This document shows positions 25,455 through 35,994 of a DNA stretch of 64,000 bases, piece by piece. Origin of the DNA: Dehalogenimonas sp. THU2 (GTDB lineage: Bacteria > Chloroflexota > Dehalococcoidia > Dehalococcoidales > Dehalococcoidaceae). The position numbers and the translations under genes are program-made. Numbering within the stretch: the stretch's first letter is position 1; each line of letters opens with the position of its first letter. The stretch lies in contig NZ_JBDLLU010000002.1 in NCBI RefSeq assembly GCF_039749495.1, forward strand, positions 1 through 64,000, written 5' to 3'. Under the pieces are notes generated by a model. It did no database searches. It was not told the DNA's origin and saw only the letters and a program-made list of their open reading frames with translations.

Positions 25455-28260
25455 ACCCATCGTGGACAAGAACCGCATCGCCCAGATCATCTTCAACGAG
25501 GCCTCCGCCATGGGCATCTCCGAACGCGCGCGCGTCGAGGAGATCACCGCCCGGGTCATCGACCGGCTGGAAAAGCCCGTCGCCCTGCCCGGCATGGAGG
25601 CCTTCATGCCCTTAGGCGCCAAGCAGCCCATCGCCGCCACCGAAAACGAGATCGAGGCCCTAGTCAAGGACATCATCGACGACACCCAAAAATCGTCGAC
25701 CGTCGCTGAACCGGCCCAAACCTACGTTCGCCCTGAGCCTGTCGAAGGGTCCTCAACTTCCGTTCGCCCTGCTTGTCCCGATGAAATCGGGGAGCCTGTC
25801 GAAGGGTCCTCAACTTCCGTTCGCCCTGCTTGTCCCGATGAAATCGGGGAGCCTGTCGAAGGGTCTCCCACTCAGTCCACCCCCAAACCCGTTAAAGAGG
25901 AGAAAGCCATGCCCGCAGCCATCAAAACCAGAAAATCGAATAAAAAAGCCGCCATCCCTGAAAAGGTGGAGCTTGCCGATAACGCCCTCGCCGTGCTCAA
26001 AAAGCGCTATTTGAAGAAAGACAAGCAGGGCAACCCCGTCGAGACGCCGGAGGACATGCTCCGCCGCGTCGCCCGCACCGTCGCCGCCGCGGAACTCATC
26101 TACGACACCAACTGCGACGTGCGTGAACTGGAGAACGAGTTCTACGGCCTGATGGCCCGCCTTGAATTCCTGCCCAACTCCCCCACGCTGATGAACGCCG
26201 GCCGTGAGCTGGGCCAGCTTTCCGCCTGCTTCGTGCTGCCCATCGAGGACTCCATCGAGAGCATCTTCGACGCCGTGAAGCACACCGCCATGATCCACAA
26301 GTCCGGCGGCGGCACCGGCTTCTCCTTCTCCCGGCTGCGCCCGGAGTCGGACCGCGTCGGCACCACCGGCGGCGTCGCCTCCGGCCCCATCTCCTTCATG
26401 CGCGCCTTCGACGTGGCCACCGATGTCATCAAGCAGGGCGGCACCCGCCGCGGCGCCAACATGGCCATCCTGTCCATCGACCACCCGGACATCGAGCGCT
26501 TCATCACCGCCAAGCAGCAGGCCGGCGTGCTGACCAACTTCAACCTTTCGGTAGCCATCACTGACAAGTTCATGGAAGCCGTCCGCTCCGGCGCCGATTA
26601 CGATCTGGTCAACCCCCACAACGGCGAGGTTTTCGCCAGCCGGAAGGCGCGGGATATCTTCGACAAGATCGTGAACCTGGCCTGGAAGACGGGGGATCCC
26701 GGCATCGTCTTCATCGACCGCATCAACGCGGAGAATCCCACCCCCCACCTCGGCCGCATCGAGTCCACTAACCCCTGCGGCGAGCAGCCCCTCCTGCCCT
26801 ACGAGTCCTGCAACCTGGGCTCCATCAACCTGTCCCGCATGGTCAAGGGCAATGGCAAGAAGTCTGTCGATTTCGACAAGCTGGGCTATACCATCCGCAC
26901 CGCCGTCCGCTTCCTGGACGACGTCATCGATGTCAACAAGTTCCCCCTCCCCCAGATCGCCGAGCGCACCCGCCAGACGCGCAAGATCGGCCTCGGGGTG
27001 ATGGGCTTCGCCGATCTCCTGATCGACCTCGGCATCCCCTATGACTCACCGGAAGCCCTGGCCACCGCGGAAGCGGTCATGGGATTCGTCCAGTCAGAAT
27101 CGCACAAGGCTTCCGAGGAACTGGCTGCCATTCGCGGCGTCTTCCCCGCCTACGACGGCTCCATTTACGATGGAAAAGTCAGGATGCGCAACGCCTCCTG
27201 CACCACCATCGCCCCCACCGGCACCCTGTCCATCATCGCCGGCTGCTCATCGGGCATCGAGCCGCACTTCGCCTTGTGCTTCACCCGCAACATCATGGAC
27301 AACACCAGGATGATTGAGGTCAACCCCTACTTCGAGCGCGCCGCCAAAACGGACGGTTTCTACTCGGAGGACCTGATGAAGAAGCTGGCCGAGGGCTCCC
27401 ACCTGGAGAGCATGGTGGAAGTCCCGGACGACATTAAAAAACTCTTCGTCACCGCCCACAACATCACCCCAGAAGGCCACGTCAAGATGCAGGCGGTCTT
27501 CCAGAAATACACCGATAACGCCGTCAGTAAGACGGTCAACTTCCCCGCCGACGCCACCGTGCCGGACGTGGAAGGCGTCTATCTCATGGCCTACAAAGAC
27601 GGCCTGAAAGGCATCACCATCTACCGCGACGGCTGCAAGGCCGACCAGCCCATGTCCACCGGCTCCCCAAAATCCGATTCCTCTTCCGTTCGCCCTGAGC
27701 CTGTCGAAGGGTCAAAGATACCCGCAGCCCCCCAGCCCGCCAAACCCCGCAAGCGCTCCAAGGTGACCACCGGCTTCACGGAGAAGGTCAACACCGGCTG
27801 CGGCACCCTTTACATCACCGTCAACTCGGATGACACCGGCGTATGTGAGGTCTTCTCCCACCTGGGCAAAACCGGCGGATGCGCCGCCGCCCAGCTTGAG
27901 AGCACCTGCCGCCTGGCCTCCTTAGCCCTCAGGAGCGGCATAGAACCCGCTTCCGTCGCCAAGCAGCTGAAAGGCATCCGCTGCCCCTCCATCGCCTGGG
28001 ACGGCGGCAAGAGCGTCCTTTCCTGCGCCGACGCCATCGCCACCGTACTGGAGAACTTCCTGACCGCCCGCGAATCACTCGCCACTCGCGACTCGCAACT
28101 CGTGACTCCGCCCGGCGGCAACGGCCACGGGGAAAAGAAGGCCGTCAAAGACCTGGGCTTGGTCAAGAACATCGCTGGTCAGTGCGTGGAATGCGGTAGC
28201 ATCCTGGTCTACCAGGAGGGGTGCTTCATTTGCCCGGGGTGTGGGTTTACGAAGTGCTAG
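25432..28260 (+). CDS. nrdJ: adenosylcobalamin-dependent (class II) ribonucleotide reductase
   Basis: 942 residues from the ATG at 25432, eight bases after a GGAG site; the frame upstream of it lies inside nrdR. After a short N-terminal helical part and a low-complexity insert (about residues 98-150) comes the reductase barrel: LPNSPTLMNAG, SACFVLP with the first redox Cys, IHKSGGGTGFSFSRLRP, NPCGEQPLLPYESCNLGSINLS, and the ATIAPTGTLS-like TTIAPTGTLSIIAGCSSGIEP. A TSCPD domain (TGCGTLYITV and on) and a C-terminal zinc ribbon (CVECG, CFICPGCGFTKC) are typical of NrdJ. It makes deoxynucleotides without oxygen and needs B12, in line with the corrinoid dependence of this organism type. Several dispersed repeats are inserted in frame. 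Confidence 0.95.
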   Translation: MTPQSSAKPIVDKNRIAQIIFNEASAMGISERARVEEITARVIDRLEKPVALPGMEAFMPLGAKQPIAATENEIEALVKDIIDDTQKSSTVAEPAQTYVRPEPVEGSSTSVRPACPDEIGEPVEGSSTSVRPACPDEIGEPVEGSPTQSTPKPVKEEKAMPAAIKTRKSNKKAAIPEKVELADNALAVLKKRYLKKDKQGNPVETPEDMLRRVARTVAAAELIYDTNCDVRELENEFYGLMARLEFLPNSPTLMNAGRELGQLSACFVLPIEDSIESIFDAVKHTAMIHKSGGGTGFSFSRLRPESDRVGTTGGVASGPISFMRAFDVATDVIKQGGTRRGANMAILSIDHPDIERFITAKQQAGVLTNFNLSVAITDKFMEAVRSGADYDLVNPHNGEVFASRKARDIFDKIVNLAWKTGDPGIVFIDRINAENPTPHLGRIESTNPCGEQPLLPYESCNLGSINLSRMVKGNGKKSVDFDKLGYTIRTAVRFLDDVIDVNKFPLPQIAERTRQTRKIGLGVMGFADLLIDLGIPYDSPEALATAEAVMGFVQSESHKASEELAAIRGVFPAYDGSIYDGKVRMRNASCTTIAPTGTLSIIAGCSSGIEPHFALCFTRNIMDNTRMIEVNPYFERAAKTDGFYSEDLMKKLAEGSHLESMVEVPDDIKKLFVTAHNITPEGHVKMQAVFQKYTDNAVSKTVNFPADATVPDVEGVYLMAYKDGLKGITIYRDGCKADQPMSTGSPKSDSSSVRPEPVEGSKIPAAPQPAKPRKRSKVTTGFTEKVNTGCGTLYITVNSDDTGVCEVFSHLGKTGGCAAAQLESTCRLASLALRSGIEPASVAKQLKGIRCPSIAWDGGKSVLSCADAIATVLENFLTARESLATRDSQLVTPPGGNGHGEKKAVKDLGLVKNIAGQCVECGSILVYQEGCFICPGCGFTKC
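25725..25874. repeat. REP-like repeats translated in frame inside nrdJ
   Basis: A 27-base unit with core cctgagcctgtcgaagggtc (25725-25751) is followed by two tandem copies of a 57-base unit (from 25761 and 25818) that contain the hairpin gtcccgatgaaatcgggga. The peptide reads VRPEPVEG and then VRPACPDEIGEPVEG twice. 57 is divisible by three, so copy number can change without a frameshift. Confidence 0.88.
27687..27713. repeat. second REP-like insertion in nrdJ
   Basis: The same 27-base unit as at 25725-25751, again read in frame as VRPEPVEGS. It lies in the linker between the reductase barrel and the TSCPD domain. Confidence 0.88.
28076..28109. repeat. actcgc-aactcg low-complexity insert in nrdJ
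   Basis: Repeated actcgc/actcgtgact units translated as LATRDSQLVTP, in the linker before the C-terminal zinc ribbon. A near-identical peptide (LATRNSRPVTP) occurs in the B12 radical SAM gene at 53444-53477, and the same DNA motif is intergenic at 1431-1461. Confidence 0.75.
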
Positions 28261-28317
28261 ATTAGATGTAGACTACGCGGAGACAACAGGAAAGAATAAA
28301 CTTGGCGAGGATCAGGT

Positions 28318-28686
28318 ATGCTTATTGTTGTGCCCCTAGCCATCGCGGTCTTTTTCCTGGCGTGGAAACTCCGTCCACCTGCGGGCGCGCCCAGGGAACG
28401 TTCGATAGCGACTCTGGCGATACTAATCCCCAACCTTATTATTGCCATCGCCGCTATCATTGCTCAGCTGGTGCACAATGCCAGTATCGGCGAGGGCGTT
28501 TCAGACACCGCCAACAACCTGATAATCCTGGAATTTTGGTTGTGCGTTGCAGCGCTCATTGCCCTGATTGTTGTTATGCTTCAGCGCAAGGGTGAAATAG
28601 TTAAAGGGCTGGGATTGGGCTTTTGCATCGCTTTTCTTACGCTAATCGTGAATTTCGGTGTGTTGGAAGGTTTGGCTGGTGTGTAA
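28318..28686 (+). CDS. small four-helix membrane protein
   Basis: 122 residues with four hydrophobic segments (about 1-17, 30-50, 68-86 and 95-115) and a basic first loop (RPPAGAPRERS). The ATG is preceded by a modest site (atcaggt). It lies 57 bases after nrdJ on the same strand and could be read through from it. No family recognised. Confidence 0.6.
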   Translation: MLIVVPLAIAVFFLAWKLRPPAGAPRERSIATLAILIPNLIIAIAAIIAQLVHNASIGEGVSDTANNLIILEFWLCVAALIALIVVMLQRKGEIVKGLGLGFCIAFLTLIVNFGVLEGLAGV

Positions 28687-28846
28687 CAGGGACGGTGGAT
28701 CCTTGGAGTGCGGGAGCAAACTGGTCCAACCATATATATTGTCCGGACATGAGAGCGAATTGGAATCTCTCTTCAAAACAATAGGAGAGAATCGGGAGTA
28801 ATTCACTTTCACTTTTATATAACAATATCCCTGGGTGCCACGATAA

Positions 28847-28879
28847 ATAGGCCCGCCTGAGTTGATCAGGCGGGCCTAT
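28847..28879. terminator. strong hairpin between convergent genes
   Basis: ataggcccgcctga and its complement form a perfect 14-base stem with a five-base loop. It lies between two converging genes and probably terminates both. The T tracts are short. Confidence 0.75.
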
Positions 28880-28907
28880 ATAAGCCATTCTACCCACTCA
28901 GTGCTTC

Positions 28908-29777
28908 TTAACTGTGTGGTTTTTCCAGTTTCACTGTAATCGTATTGTTAGATGTTCGAATCGCGATCTCAACGGTATAACCGACAAGATTGCCTTTCAA
29001 CGTTGTGGTGGTACCGTAAGAATCCGTCACCGCGTTTTCAGTGAAGCCGGTGGCGCCGGACATCAGGTTACGGTAATGATTCAGGGCATCCGTGGCAGTG
29101 CCGTTGTTTTTGTAGCGTCGTTGATACTCGATATTCGTTGACCAGCAATGAAACAGATCGGACATTGGAGCACTTTGCTGAAAAGCCGGGAAACTGGCAG
29201 TGGGAAAATCGGTAAACAAGGGGTTGCTTTCGTATTTGATCGTATTGTTGCCCACCATCACACTAACCACCTGCTCACCGGTATAAAAAGATGACTCGAC
29301 ATTAGCGTGAACTTCCCATTTACCTATGGTTCCCTGTACATCGCTGAAGGCGTTTATCTGATGCGCTTCGACCAGGTCGTGATAATGTTTGATAACTTCA
29401 GCTTCCGTACCTTTTGCGCCATACTGGACTCCGTAATAGAACGTGACATCGGGATAAACGAAATCAGCCGGATAATAAACTTCCATCCAGAAATTATTCT
29501 GCCTGTCTTGGACATTGAATAACGGCCATACGGTAGCGGGGTATTCTTTAAGCTCACACATGAAATTGCTTGTAACGACAGGTGGAGTGGTAGTGGGGGC
29601 AGGTGGTGTCGTGGCTGGCGTTGTCGTGACTGGCGGTGTTGTGGCGGGTGGTGTTGTGGCGGGAGGGACATTGCCGGTGTTCGTATTCCCTTCGGCCGCC
29701 GGACCGCAACTCGAAGCCATCAGGAGGATTGCCGTTAGAACCAGAATAATCACTGATCGGGGAGTTTTTTTGATCAA
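28908..29777 (-). CDS. lipoprotein with Thr/Pro linker and a duplicated domain
   Basis: 289 residues. The signal ends at the lipobox MASSC (Cys24). A linker of repeated PATTPP-type units runs to about residue 65. Two related halves follow: about 75-180 (FYYGVQYGAKGTEAEVIKHY, VSVMVGNNTIKYE) and about 190-287 (RRYKNNGTATDALNHYRNL, IAIRTSNNTITVKLE), each with a helix and closing beta strands, so an internal duplication is likely. No enzyme motif is visible. It is probably attached to the outer face of the membrane; ligand unknown. Confidence 0.75.
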   Translation of the reverse strand: MIKKTPRSVIILVLTAILLMASSCGPAAEGNTNTGNVPPATTPPATTPPVTTTPATTPPAPTTTPPVVTSNFMCELKEYPATVWPLFNVQDRQNNFWMEVYYPADFVYPDVTFYYGVQYGAKGTEAEVIKHYHDLVEAHQINAFSDVQGTIGKWEVHANVESSFYTGEQVVSVMVGNNTIKYESNPLFTDFPTASFPAFQQSAPMSDLFHCWSTNIEYQRRYKNNGTATDALNHYRNLMSGATGFTENAVTDSYGTTTTLKGNLVGYTVEIAIRTSNNTITVKLEKPHS

Positions 29778-29913
29778 AATCTACCTTCCTGTGTAGTATT
29801 TGGTGACCCAGGATGTCTGTCAAAAACGGATTATCAGCCATACGAAATGATTTGTCAAAGCTAAAGGCCAATTTCCATTCACGGGATCTTATTGAAACCG
29901 CTTTAACTTCTGT

Positions 29914-30040
29914 TTAATACCGCCCCGCCCCACCCAGCTTCTCAACCCAAATCCCCTCCAGCATCTTCAAGTCCTCGATGAACTGCTCCTGGCTCTGGCT
30001 TTCCTTTTTCTCCAGCGTATCCAGCACCTCGAAGGTGAAG
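29914..30040 (-). pseudogene. 3' fragment of a GIY-YIG family gene (copy A)
   Basis: 127 bases nearly identical to the last 42 codons of the intact gene at 47503-47841, differing at two bases near the Gly-rich end and in the stop codon. Translation gives FTFEVLDTLEKKESQSQEQF and the ending EKLGGAGRY. Identity stops abruptly at 30040. The fragment has no start and is not functional. Confidence 0.88.
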
Positions 30041-30101
30041 ACCTCCCCCTCCAATATCAACAACCCTGACTCTTGAGATACTTGTCCTCTATAACTGAGG
30101 A

Positions 30102-30248
30102 ATGTGGAGCTATTTGAAACAGCTTTTACCGTTGGTCGTACCTATTCTTCTGACTCTTGTGGCTGCCGCGAAATGGGACGCTGATTTCCCGGAGACTTTA
30201 GGCTCGATCAGACGGTTGTTGCTAAACTCGTTGAGATTCAAAGTATAG
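30102..30248 (+). CDS. possible small membrane peptide
   Basis: A 48-codon frame starting MWSYLKQLLPLVV with a hydrophobic stretch (about residues 6-22) and a polar tail ending RLLLNSLRFKV. GAGG lies just before the ATG at short spacing. It sits directly after the GIY-YIG fragment. No family recognised; it may be chance or a remnant. Confidence 0.3.
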   Translation: MWSYLKQLLPLVVPILLTLVAAAKWDADFPETLGSIRRLLLNSLRFKV

Positions 30249-30578
30249 TTGCTGATGATGTTAGGTTCTCAGTGTGTTTGAGCAGAAAATGTTGGTTTTG
30301 GTAGACGGCGAATTGGAATTATATCTTTCACGTCTTCCCCCTCAGCTGTTATCAATAGAACACCTAAACCATCTTCAAGTGTGATATGATGTCAGAAACT
30401 GTTGGAGCATAGGAATCAGCCCCTTCTTCTCAAACCATAGTTCGATTACTATCCTCCAAAGCCCAGGTTATTAATATGTTGGCTCTGGAGGCGGAACCCA
30501 CAATTGCTATAAGGCACAGAGTGATACATAAACTCTGCGAATTTGGCAGAAAAATGAAAGGTAAACTGGTGTTGAGCA
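30249..30578. other. intergenic region upstream of the propeller sensor kinase
   Basis: About 330 AT-rich bases with no convincing gene. A clear promoter was not recognised. Confidence 0.4.
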
Positions 30579-33500
30579 ATGGGTAAAACAAGTAATCCAC
30601 ATTGGAACACTGTGAACCGACGAAACCTGGCAAAAGTTCGCAATATGATCGCCGCGGTAACATTGCTGACGTTAAGCTCTGTTGGATTTATATTCCCCTC
30701 ACCTTTGCAAGGATCGGGCAGCCAAGTCGGAGTAGCATTCGAGCACATCACTTCAGAGCAGGGTTTACCAAATGATGTGGTATATTCCATTATCCAGGAC
30801 AAACAGGGGTTCATGTGGTTTGCCGGGGAAGGCGGATTGATAAGATATGATGGCTATGTCATGAAAGTCTATCAAAATGATCCGTTGGATCCCTCTTCGA
30901 TCGCCGGCAATAATATAAGTCAAATTTTAGAAGATAAAGATGGATTTATCTGGTGTTCTCTTTGGGGAGCTGGGATAGATCGTTTCGATCCACGGACCGA
31001 CACCTTCACCCATTTCAAGAATGATCCAGCGAATCCGAACAGTCTGAGTGATGACCGGGCACATGTGATCTATCAGGACACAGGCGGGATTATTTGGTTT
31101 GGGACATACGCAGGGGGACTGAATCGTTTTGACCCGGATGCCCAAACCTTCACTCATTTTCAACACTCTGACAATGATCCCCACAGCCTGAGCCAGGATC
31201 GTGTATGGTCAGTCGCGGAAGACAAAGCTGGCAACCTGTGGGTAGGCACGAATGACGGATTGAATATGTTCGATCGTGCAACCGGAAAATTCACGCACTA
31301 CAAAAATGACCCCCAAAACCCCCGCAGCCTGAGCAACAACGAATCGCGCTGGATTTTCGTTGATCAGGCTGGGACTGTTTGGGTGTCCACTAGCGGTGGC
31401 TTAAACCGCTACGATCCTGCCACCGATGATTTCACCCGGTATGTGCACGATCCCAATAACCCTAGTAGTTTGAGCAACAATATCGCTTATAAAATCTGCG
31501 AAGACCAGTATCAACGTCTGTGGATCGGTACAAAAGGAATTGATACCGGCGGCCTGAATGTGTTCGATCCAAAAACCCAGCAATTTACCTCCTACGGTTA
31601 TGATCCGAATAATCCCGCCAGCATTAGCCATAATGATATCCGGGATGTATTCATAGACCGTTCAGGGATATTATGGGTTGGAACTCGCGGCGGTGGGGTG
31701 AATAAACTTGACCTCAAACCTCTAAAATTTCAACACGTTGCCTCTAACCCGAATTTGCCCAACACCCTGCATGGGACGACGGTGTTCTCGCTCGCGGAAG
31801 ACAACGCTGGTAACCTTTGGATCGGAACGGATGGCGGCGGGTTGAATGTCTATAACCCTGACAGCGGACTGTTTGCATATTATGACATGAAGAACAGCAC
31901 CATTAGCAACGATTCAGCACTCTCAATGCAAATCGACAGGACCGGTTCGCTCTGGCTGGGTACCAAGGGGGGCGGATTGAATTATTTCGACCCACAAACG
32001 GCTCAATTCACGGTGTATAAGAATGACCCCGCCGATCCGAACAGCCTGAGCAATGATCAGGTGTACGCCCTGCTACTGGATCGGGACGGCCGTTTGTGGA
32101 TTGGCACAGATAATGGGTTGAATCTTTTTAATCCAAATGATCAAACCTTCACCAATTTTATGCATGATCCTCAAACCCTGAATGGTTTAAGCAACAAAAG
32201 TGTGCTTAGTCTATTACAAGGTCGGGATGGCGCGGTGTGGATCGGCACATGGGGTGGAGGGGTCAATAAACTGGTGATTGATTCATCTGGCAAACCTCAC
32301 TTCACGGTTTTCCGGCGTGACGTGAACAACCCCAACAGTCTCAGCAATGATGAAGTTACGACATTGCTGGAGGATGCCAGGGGAAACATATGGGTTGGCA
32401 CTAATGGTGGCTTGAACAAATTGGATCCGAACAGCGGAGTGTGCACACGCTACCTGGTTGAGCAAGGTCTGCCAAACAACGATGTCGCCGCGTTGCTCCA
32501 GGATGACACTGGGATGCTCTGGATCAGCACCTCTGCCGGGCTGGCTCGTTTCGATCTCAAGGGCCAAACCTTCCACACTTATGATGTCACGGATGGCCTG
32601 CAATCCAATCATTTTAAGGATGGTGCGGTATTTCGCAGCCGATCCGGGCAATTCTTTTTTGGGGGCGTTGGCGGTTATAGTTATTTCTACCCTTCTGAGA
32701 TCAATAATAACTCGACACCTCCACCGGTTGTGCTAACCAGTTTCAAGGTTTTTGAACGACCCGTCCCTTCATCAACTTCTGATTCATATCTGGAAACCAT
32801 TGAACTCACACATAACGACAAGTTTATATCGTTTGAGTTTGCCGCATTGGATTATACCAATACGGCAAAGAACCGCTACGCGTACAAATTGGAGGGGTTC
32901 GATACTGATTGGGTTGATGCCGGCCAGAGGCATTACGCAAGTTATACCAATCTTGATGCCGGCCAATACTTGTTCCGGGTTAAGGCCTCAAATAGCGATG
33001 GCGTGTGGAATGAACAAGGCGTCGCATTGCACATCACCATTTTACCGCCATGGTGGGAGACCTTGTGGTTTCGCGGCTTGTCAGGAGTCTTACTAATTGT
33101 GGCCGTGATGGCTACTTTTCAATGGCGTACAAGATCGATCATCACACAGAAAAATCACCTTGAACGGCAAGTGACTGAACGTACCAATGAACTGGTTATT
33201 GCCAAAGAGCAGGCTGACTCGGCAGCCAAGGCCAAGGCCGATTTTCTGGCAAATATGAGCCATGAGATCCGGACGCCAATGAATGCCATTATTGGTTTCT
33301 CTGGTTTGGCTCTAAAAACGAATCTGGATAAACGACAGGTAGACTATATCCAGAAAATCCAACAATCGGGTACCCACCTGCTAGGCATCATTAACGATGT
33401 TCTTGATTTTTCCAAAATTGAAGCAGGCAAGTTGTATCTGGAACAAACGGAATTTGAATTAGAAAAAGTGCTGGGGAATGTATCCAATCTTATCTCGGAA

Positions 33501-35444
33501 AAGGCATTTTCAAAAAACCTTGAGCTAATATTCCAGGTCGACCGGGATATCCCCAAGTACCTGATCGGAGATCCTTTACGTATAGGGCAGGTGTTAGTAA
33601 ATTACGCTAATAATGCCGTCAAATTTACTGAAAAGGGTGAGGTCTTGGTCTCGGTTAAAATTGAGGAAGAAACCGCGGACAACCTGCTGATAAAATATTC
33701 CGTTAAAGATACTGGTATCGGTCTGACAGACGAGCAAATCGGTAAGCTCTTTCAATCATTCCAGCAGGCAGATACTTCTACATCCAGGAAATTCGGAGGG
33801 ACAGGATTAGGACTGGCCATTTCCAAGCAATTGGCCAACCTTATGGGTGGAGATGTTGGTGTAGAAAGCGAGTTTGGGAAAGGCAGCACTTTCTGGTTTA
33901 CTGCACGACTGGGGAAGGGAACGGCCACAGGTAGGAGTCTCCTGCCGAAGCCCGTTTTATGCGGGCGGCGGATACTTGTCGTGGACGATAACGAAGACTG
34001 CCGGTCAGTCATGAAGGATATGCTTGAAGACATGACTTTTAGGGTGAGTTTAGCTGATTCCGGCAGTGCAGCTTTAACGGAAATCAAGTCTGCGATTGAT
34101 TCGAATAAACCGTATGACGTCATCCTTCTCGATTGGAGAATGCCATCGATGGATGGCATTGAAACCGCCAGGGTTATCCGTAAAATGGGCCTGACTGAAA
34201 ACCCGCATTTGGTGTTAGTCTCGGCACACGGTCGCGAAGAGCTCTTCAATGAGGCCAGGCTAGCGGGTCTAGAGGACGTGCTGGTTAAGCCTGTCGCACC
34301 GTCTACCCTCTTTGACACAATGATGCATCTGCTGGGATGCGATACTGAAAAGGTTGCCGCTGAATGCCGGGGAACGTCAACCGCTTATCAAATATCATCA
34401 TCCCTTAAAGGTCGCAAAATATTATTAGTTGAAGATAACGAAGTAAACCAGGAACTCGCCATCGAATTGCTCACCGCGGCGGGCTTCGAGGTTCAAACGG
34501 CAGATAATGGCCAACAAGCCATTGAAATGCTGAAACAATGGTCTTATGATGCCGTTCTCATGGACATGCAGATGCCAGTGATGGATGGAATCACGGCAAC
34601 CCGTGAAATCAGGAAAACGGAAAAATTCCATAATTTACCGATCATCGCCATGACAGCCAATGTCATGAAGGGGGACATTGATAGGTGCATAGAATGCGGG
34701 ATGAATGACCACATAGCAAAGCCTATCGATACTGATGAATTGATGTCCAAATTGGTAAAGTGGATCGAAAAAAAGCCTGGGGACGAGCAGGTTCATATCG
34801 TTGAAACACGGCCTCCGGACAGAGCATCGGAGTCTCCGGTCGAGCTTCCTATCATCTGTGATCTGGATACGAGCAACGCAGTAAAACGGATGATGGGAAA
34901 CCGGGGACTGTACCTTAAAATGCTAACAAAATATGCCGAATCCCAGGCCAATGTCGTATCGAATATCCGCACGAGCCTGGATGCGAAGGACTTCGAAACC
35001 GCTGAAAGGATAGCTCATACCGCCAAAGGAGTCAGCGGCAACATCGGAGCCACCGGAGTGCAGGAACTGGCTGGACAACTGGAAAGTCACATCAAAAACC
35101 GAGCCCCACTGGAAACGATAGAGGAAGTATTCGCATTGTTCTCGTTTACTCAGTCGGAGCTGTTGAACAATCTCAGGGAAAAGCTGCGACGATCCGATGG
35201 GGAAGTTGAGAAAGTAGAATCGGTAGAATTTGACCGTGAACACACTCTGGAAGTTCGCCGAGAACTGTTAAGCCTGTTAGAAGAAAGTGACAGTGAGGCC
35301 GCCGAGCTGTTTGAACAAGAACGAGGACCTTTACGCGCACTATTTGGCGATGAGCATTATCGGGCTATCGATAAAAGCATTAAGAATTATGATTTTGAAA
35401 GTGCTGTCACATTAATCAGGAAACAAATGAATAAACCGGATTAA
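30579..35444 (+). CDS. hybrid sensor: two-component propeller, Y_Y_Y, histidine kinase, two receivers, Hpt
   Basis: 1621 residues. A hydrophobic signal/anchor lies near residues 24-42. About 14 two-component-propeller repeats (DxxGxxWxGTxxGGLNRFD type) span about 55-690 and build a periplasmic beta-propeller pair, followed by a Y_Y_Y domain (about 735-820) and a membrane helix (about 828-848). Inside the cell are HisKA with His895 (NMSHEIRTP), HATPase with G boxes near 1090, receiver 1 (Asp1185), receiver 2 (Asp1329) and a C-terminal Hpt with His1480. The order supports a full internal phosphorelay. No DNA-binding domain is present, so output must leave via a separate protein. Its Hpt end is nearly identical to that of the kinase at 38780-41548. 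Confidence 0.92.
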   Translation: MGKTSNPHWNTVNRRNLAKVRNMIAAVTLLTLSSVGFIFPSPLQGSGSQVGVAFEHITSEQGLPNDVVYSIIQDKQGFMWFAGEGGLIRYDGYVMKVYQNDPLDPSSIAGNNISQILEDKDGFIWCSLWGAGIDRFDPRTDTFTHFKNDPANPNSLSDDRAHVIYQDTGGIIWFGTYAGGLNRFDPDAQTFTHFQHSDNDPHSLSQDRVWSVAEDKAGNLWVGTNDGLNMFDRATGKFTHYKNDPQNPRSLSNNESRWIFVDQAGTVWVSTSGGLNRYDPATDDFTRYVHDPNNPSSLSNNIAYKICEDQYQRLWIGTKGIDTGGLNVFDPKTQQFTSYGYDPNNPASISHNDIRDVFIDRSGILWVGTRGGGVNKLDLKPLKFQHVASNPNLPNTLHGTTVFSLAEDNAGNLWIGTDGGGLNVYNPDSGLFAYYDMKNSTISNDSALSMQIDRTGSLWLGTKGGGLNYFDPQTAQFTVYKNDPADPNSLSNDQVYALLLDRDGRLWIGTDNGLNLFNPNDQTFTNFMHDPQTLNGLSNKSVLSLLQGRDGAVWIGTWGGGVNKLVIDSSGKPHFTVFRRDVNNPNSLSNDEVTTLLEDARGNIWVGTNGGLNKLDPNSGVCTRYLVEQGLPNNDVAALLQDDTGMLWISTSAGLARFDLKGQTFHTYDVTDGLQSNHFKDGAVFRSRSGQFFFGGVGGYSYFYPSEINNNSTPPPVVLTSFKVFERPVPSSTSDSYLETIELTHNDKFISFEFAALDYTNTAKNRYAYKLEGFDTDWVDAGQRHYASYTNLDAGQYLFRVKASNSDGVWNEQGVALHITILPPWWETLWFRGLSGVLLIVAVMATFQWRTRSIITQKNHLERQVTERTNELVIAKEQADSAAKAKADFLANMSHEIRTPMNAIIGFSGLALKTNLDKRQVDYIQKIQQSGTHLLGIINDVLDFSKIEAGKLYLEQTEFELEKVLGNVSNLISEKAFSKNLELIFQVDRDIPKYLIGDPLRIGQVLVNYANNAVKFTEKGEVLVSVKIEEETADNLLIKYSVKDTGIGLTDEQIGKLFQSFQQADTSTSRKFGGTGLGLAISKQLANLMGGDVGVESEFGKGSTFWFTARLGKGTATGRSLLPKPVLCGRRILVVDDNEDCRSVMKDMLEDMTFRVSLADSGSAALTEIKSAIDSNKPYDVILLDWRMPSMDGIETARVIRKMGLTENPHLVLVSAHGREELFNEARLAGLEDVLVKPVAPSTLFDTMMHLLGCDTEKVAAECRGTSTAYQISSSLKGRKILLVEDNEVNQELAIELLTAAGFEVQTADNGQQAIEMLKQWSYDAVLMDMQMPVMDGITATREIRKTEKFHNLPIIAMTANVMKGDIDRCIECGMNDHIAKPIDTDELMSKLVKWIEKKPGDEQVHIVETRPPDRASESPVELPIICDLDTSNAVKRMMGNRGLYLKMLTKYAESQANVVSNIRTSLDAKDFETAERIAHTAKGVSGNIGATGVQELAGQLESHIKNRAPLETIEEVFALFSFTQSELLNNLREKLRRSDGEVEKVESVEFDREHTLEVRRELLSLLEESDSEAAELFEQERGPLRALFGDEHYRAIDKSIKNYDFESAVTLIRKQMNKPD
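34952..35442. repeat. near-identical Hpt segment, copy 1
   Basis: 491 bases matching 41050-41540 with only scattered differences and no indels, while the kinase and receiver parts upstream are clearly diverged between the two genes. Confidence 0.9.
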
Positions 35445-35514
35445 AGGTTATCCGGCCCAGGGTAAGATTTTTTACGTCTTTTACGTACGCGGCAATACCG
35501 GCTATGTCGGGTGC

Positions 35515-35691
35515 CTACCAATTATTGGAGTTCACGGTGCCGGCAGCCAGCGGAGCGATCCCAAGGCTGGAAATGCTGACGATTTCCCCTTGGGGCGCGG
35601 CCCGCAGGGCGATGTTATCCGTATTGATAACCTGGTGCGATTGGTACGCGATGCCTGATAACAGATGATAGAGATTTCCATTGACCCCGCC
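35515..35691 (-). pseudogene. possible remnant of a coding sequence
   Basis: An open frame of about 58 codons without a start, ending in TAG. It reads NLYHLLSGIAYQSHQV and SLGIAPLAAGTVNSNNW, a composition that looks like real protein and not random AT-rich sequence. Family not recognised. The surrounding 550-base gap (35445-35994) otherwise holds no gene; the last 200 bases are AT-rich and include the upstream region of the PocR sensor gene. Confidence 0.4.
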
Positions 35692-35994
35692 TCATCTATA
35701 ATATGCCGACAGTCTTCTGCTCAACTTGAATTGACCCTCACATCAAAACAGGCACAACCATTATTAGGGCCCTGTTCGACCCCGGTTTTCTTTTACACTA
35801 GGAATTTTCTAACACTTTTCTCTATTTCCCCTTTTCATCTTTCAACTATATGGTAAAAATACTATATACAAATGTTATGCTCCCGGTTACAATATAATTA
35901 GCTCCTTACCACGAAGGATGTTGCCTGACAATAGGACAAAGATAAAAAGAGATCTTAAATTGTGATCGCCAAGTAGAATTGAAGGTGAATACAA

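Noticed and set aside
25810-26748. 312-codon minus-strand frame within nrdJ
   Set aside because: Shadow of the reductase barrel with low-complexity Gly/Asp/Val composition.
29914-30040. copy A as an independent small gene
   Set aside because: It has no start codon and is simply the 3' end of the GIY-YIG gene; treated as a duplicated fragment.
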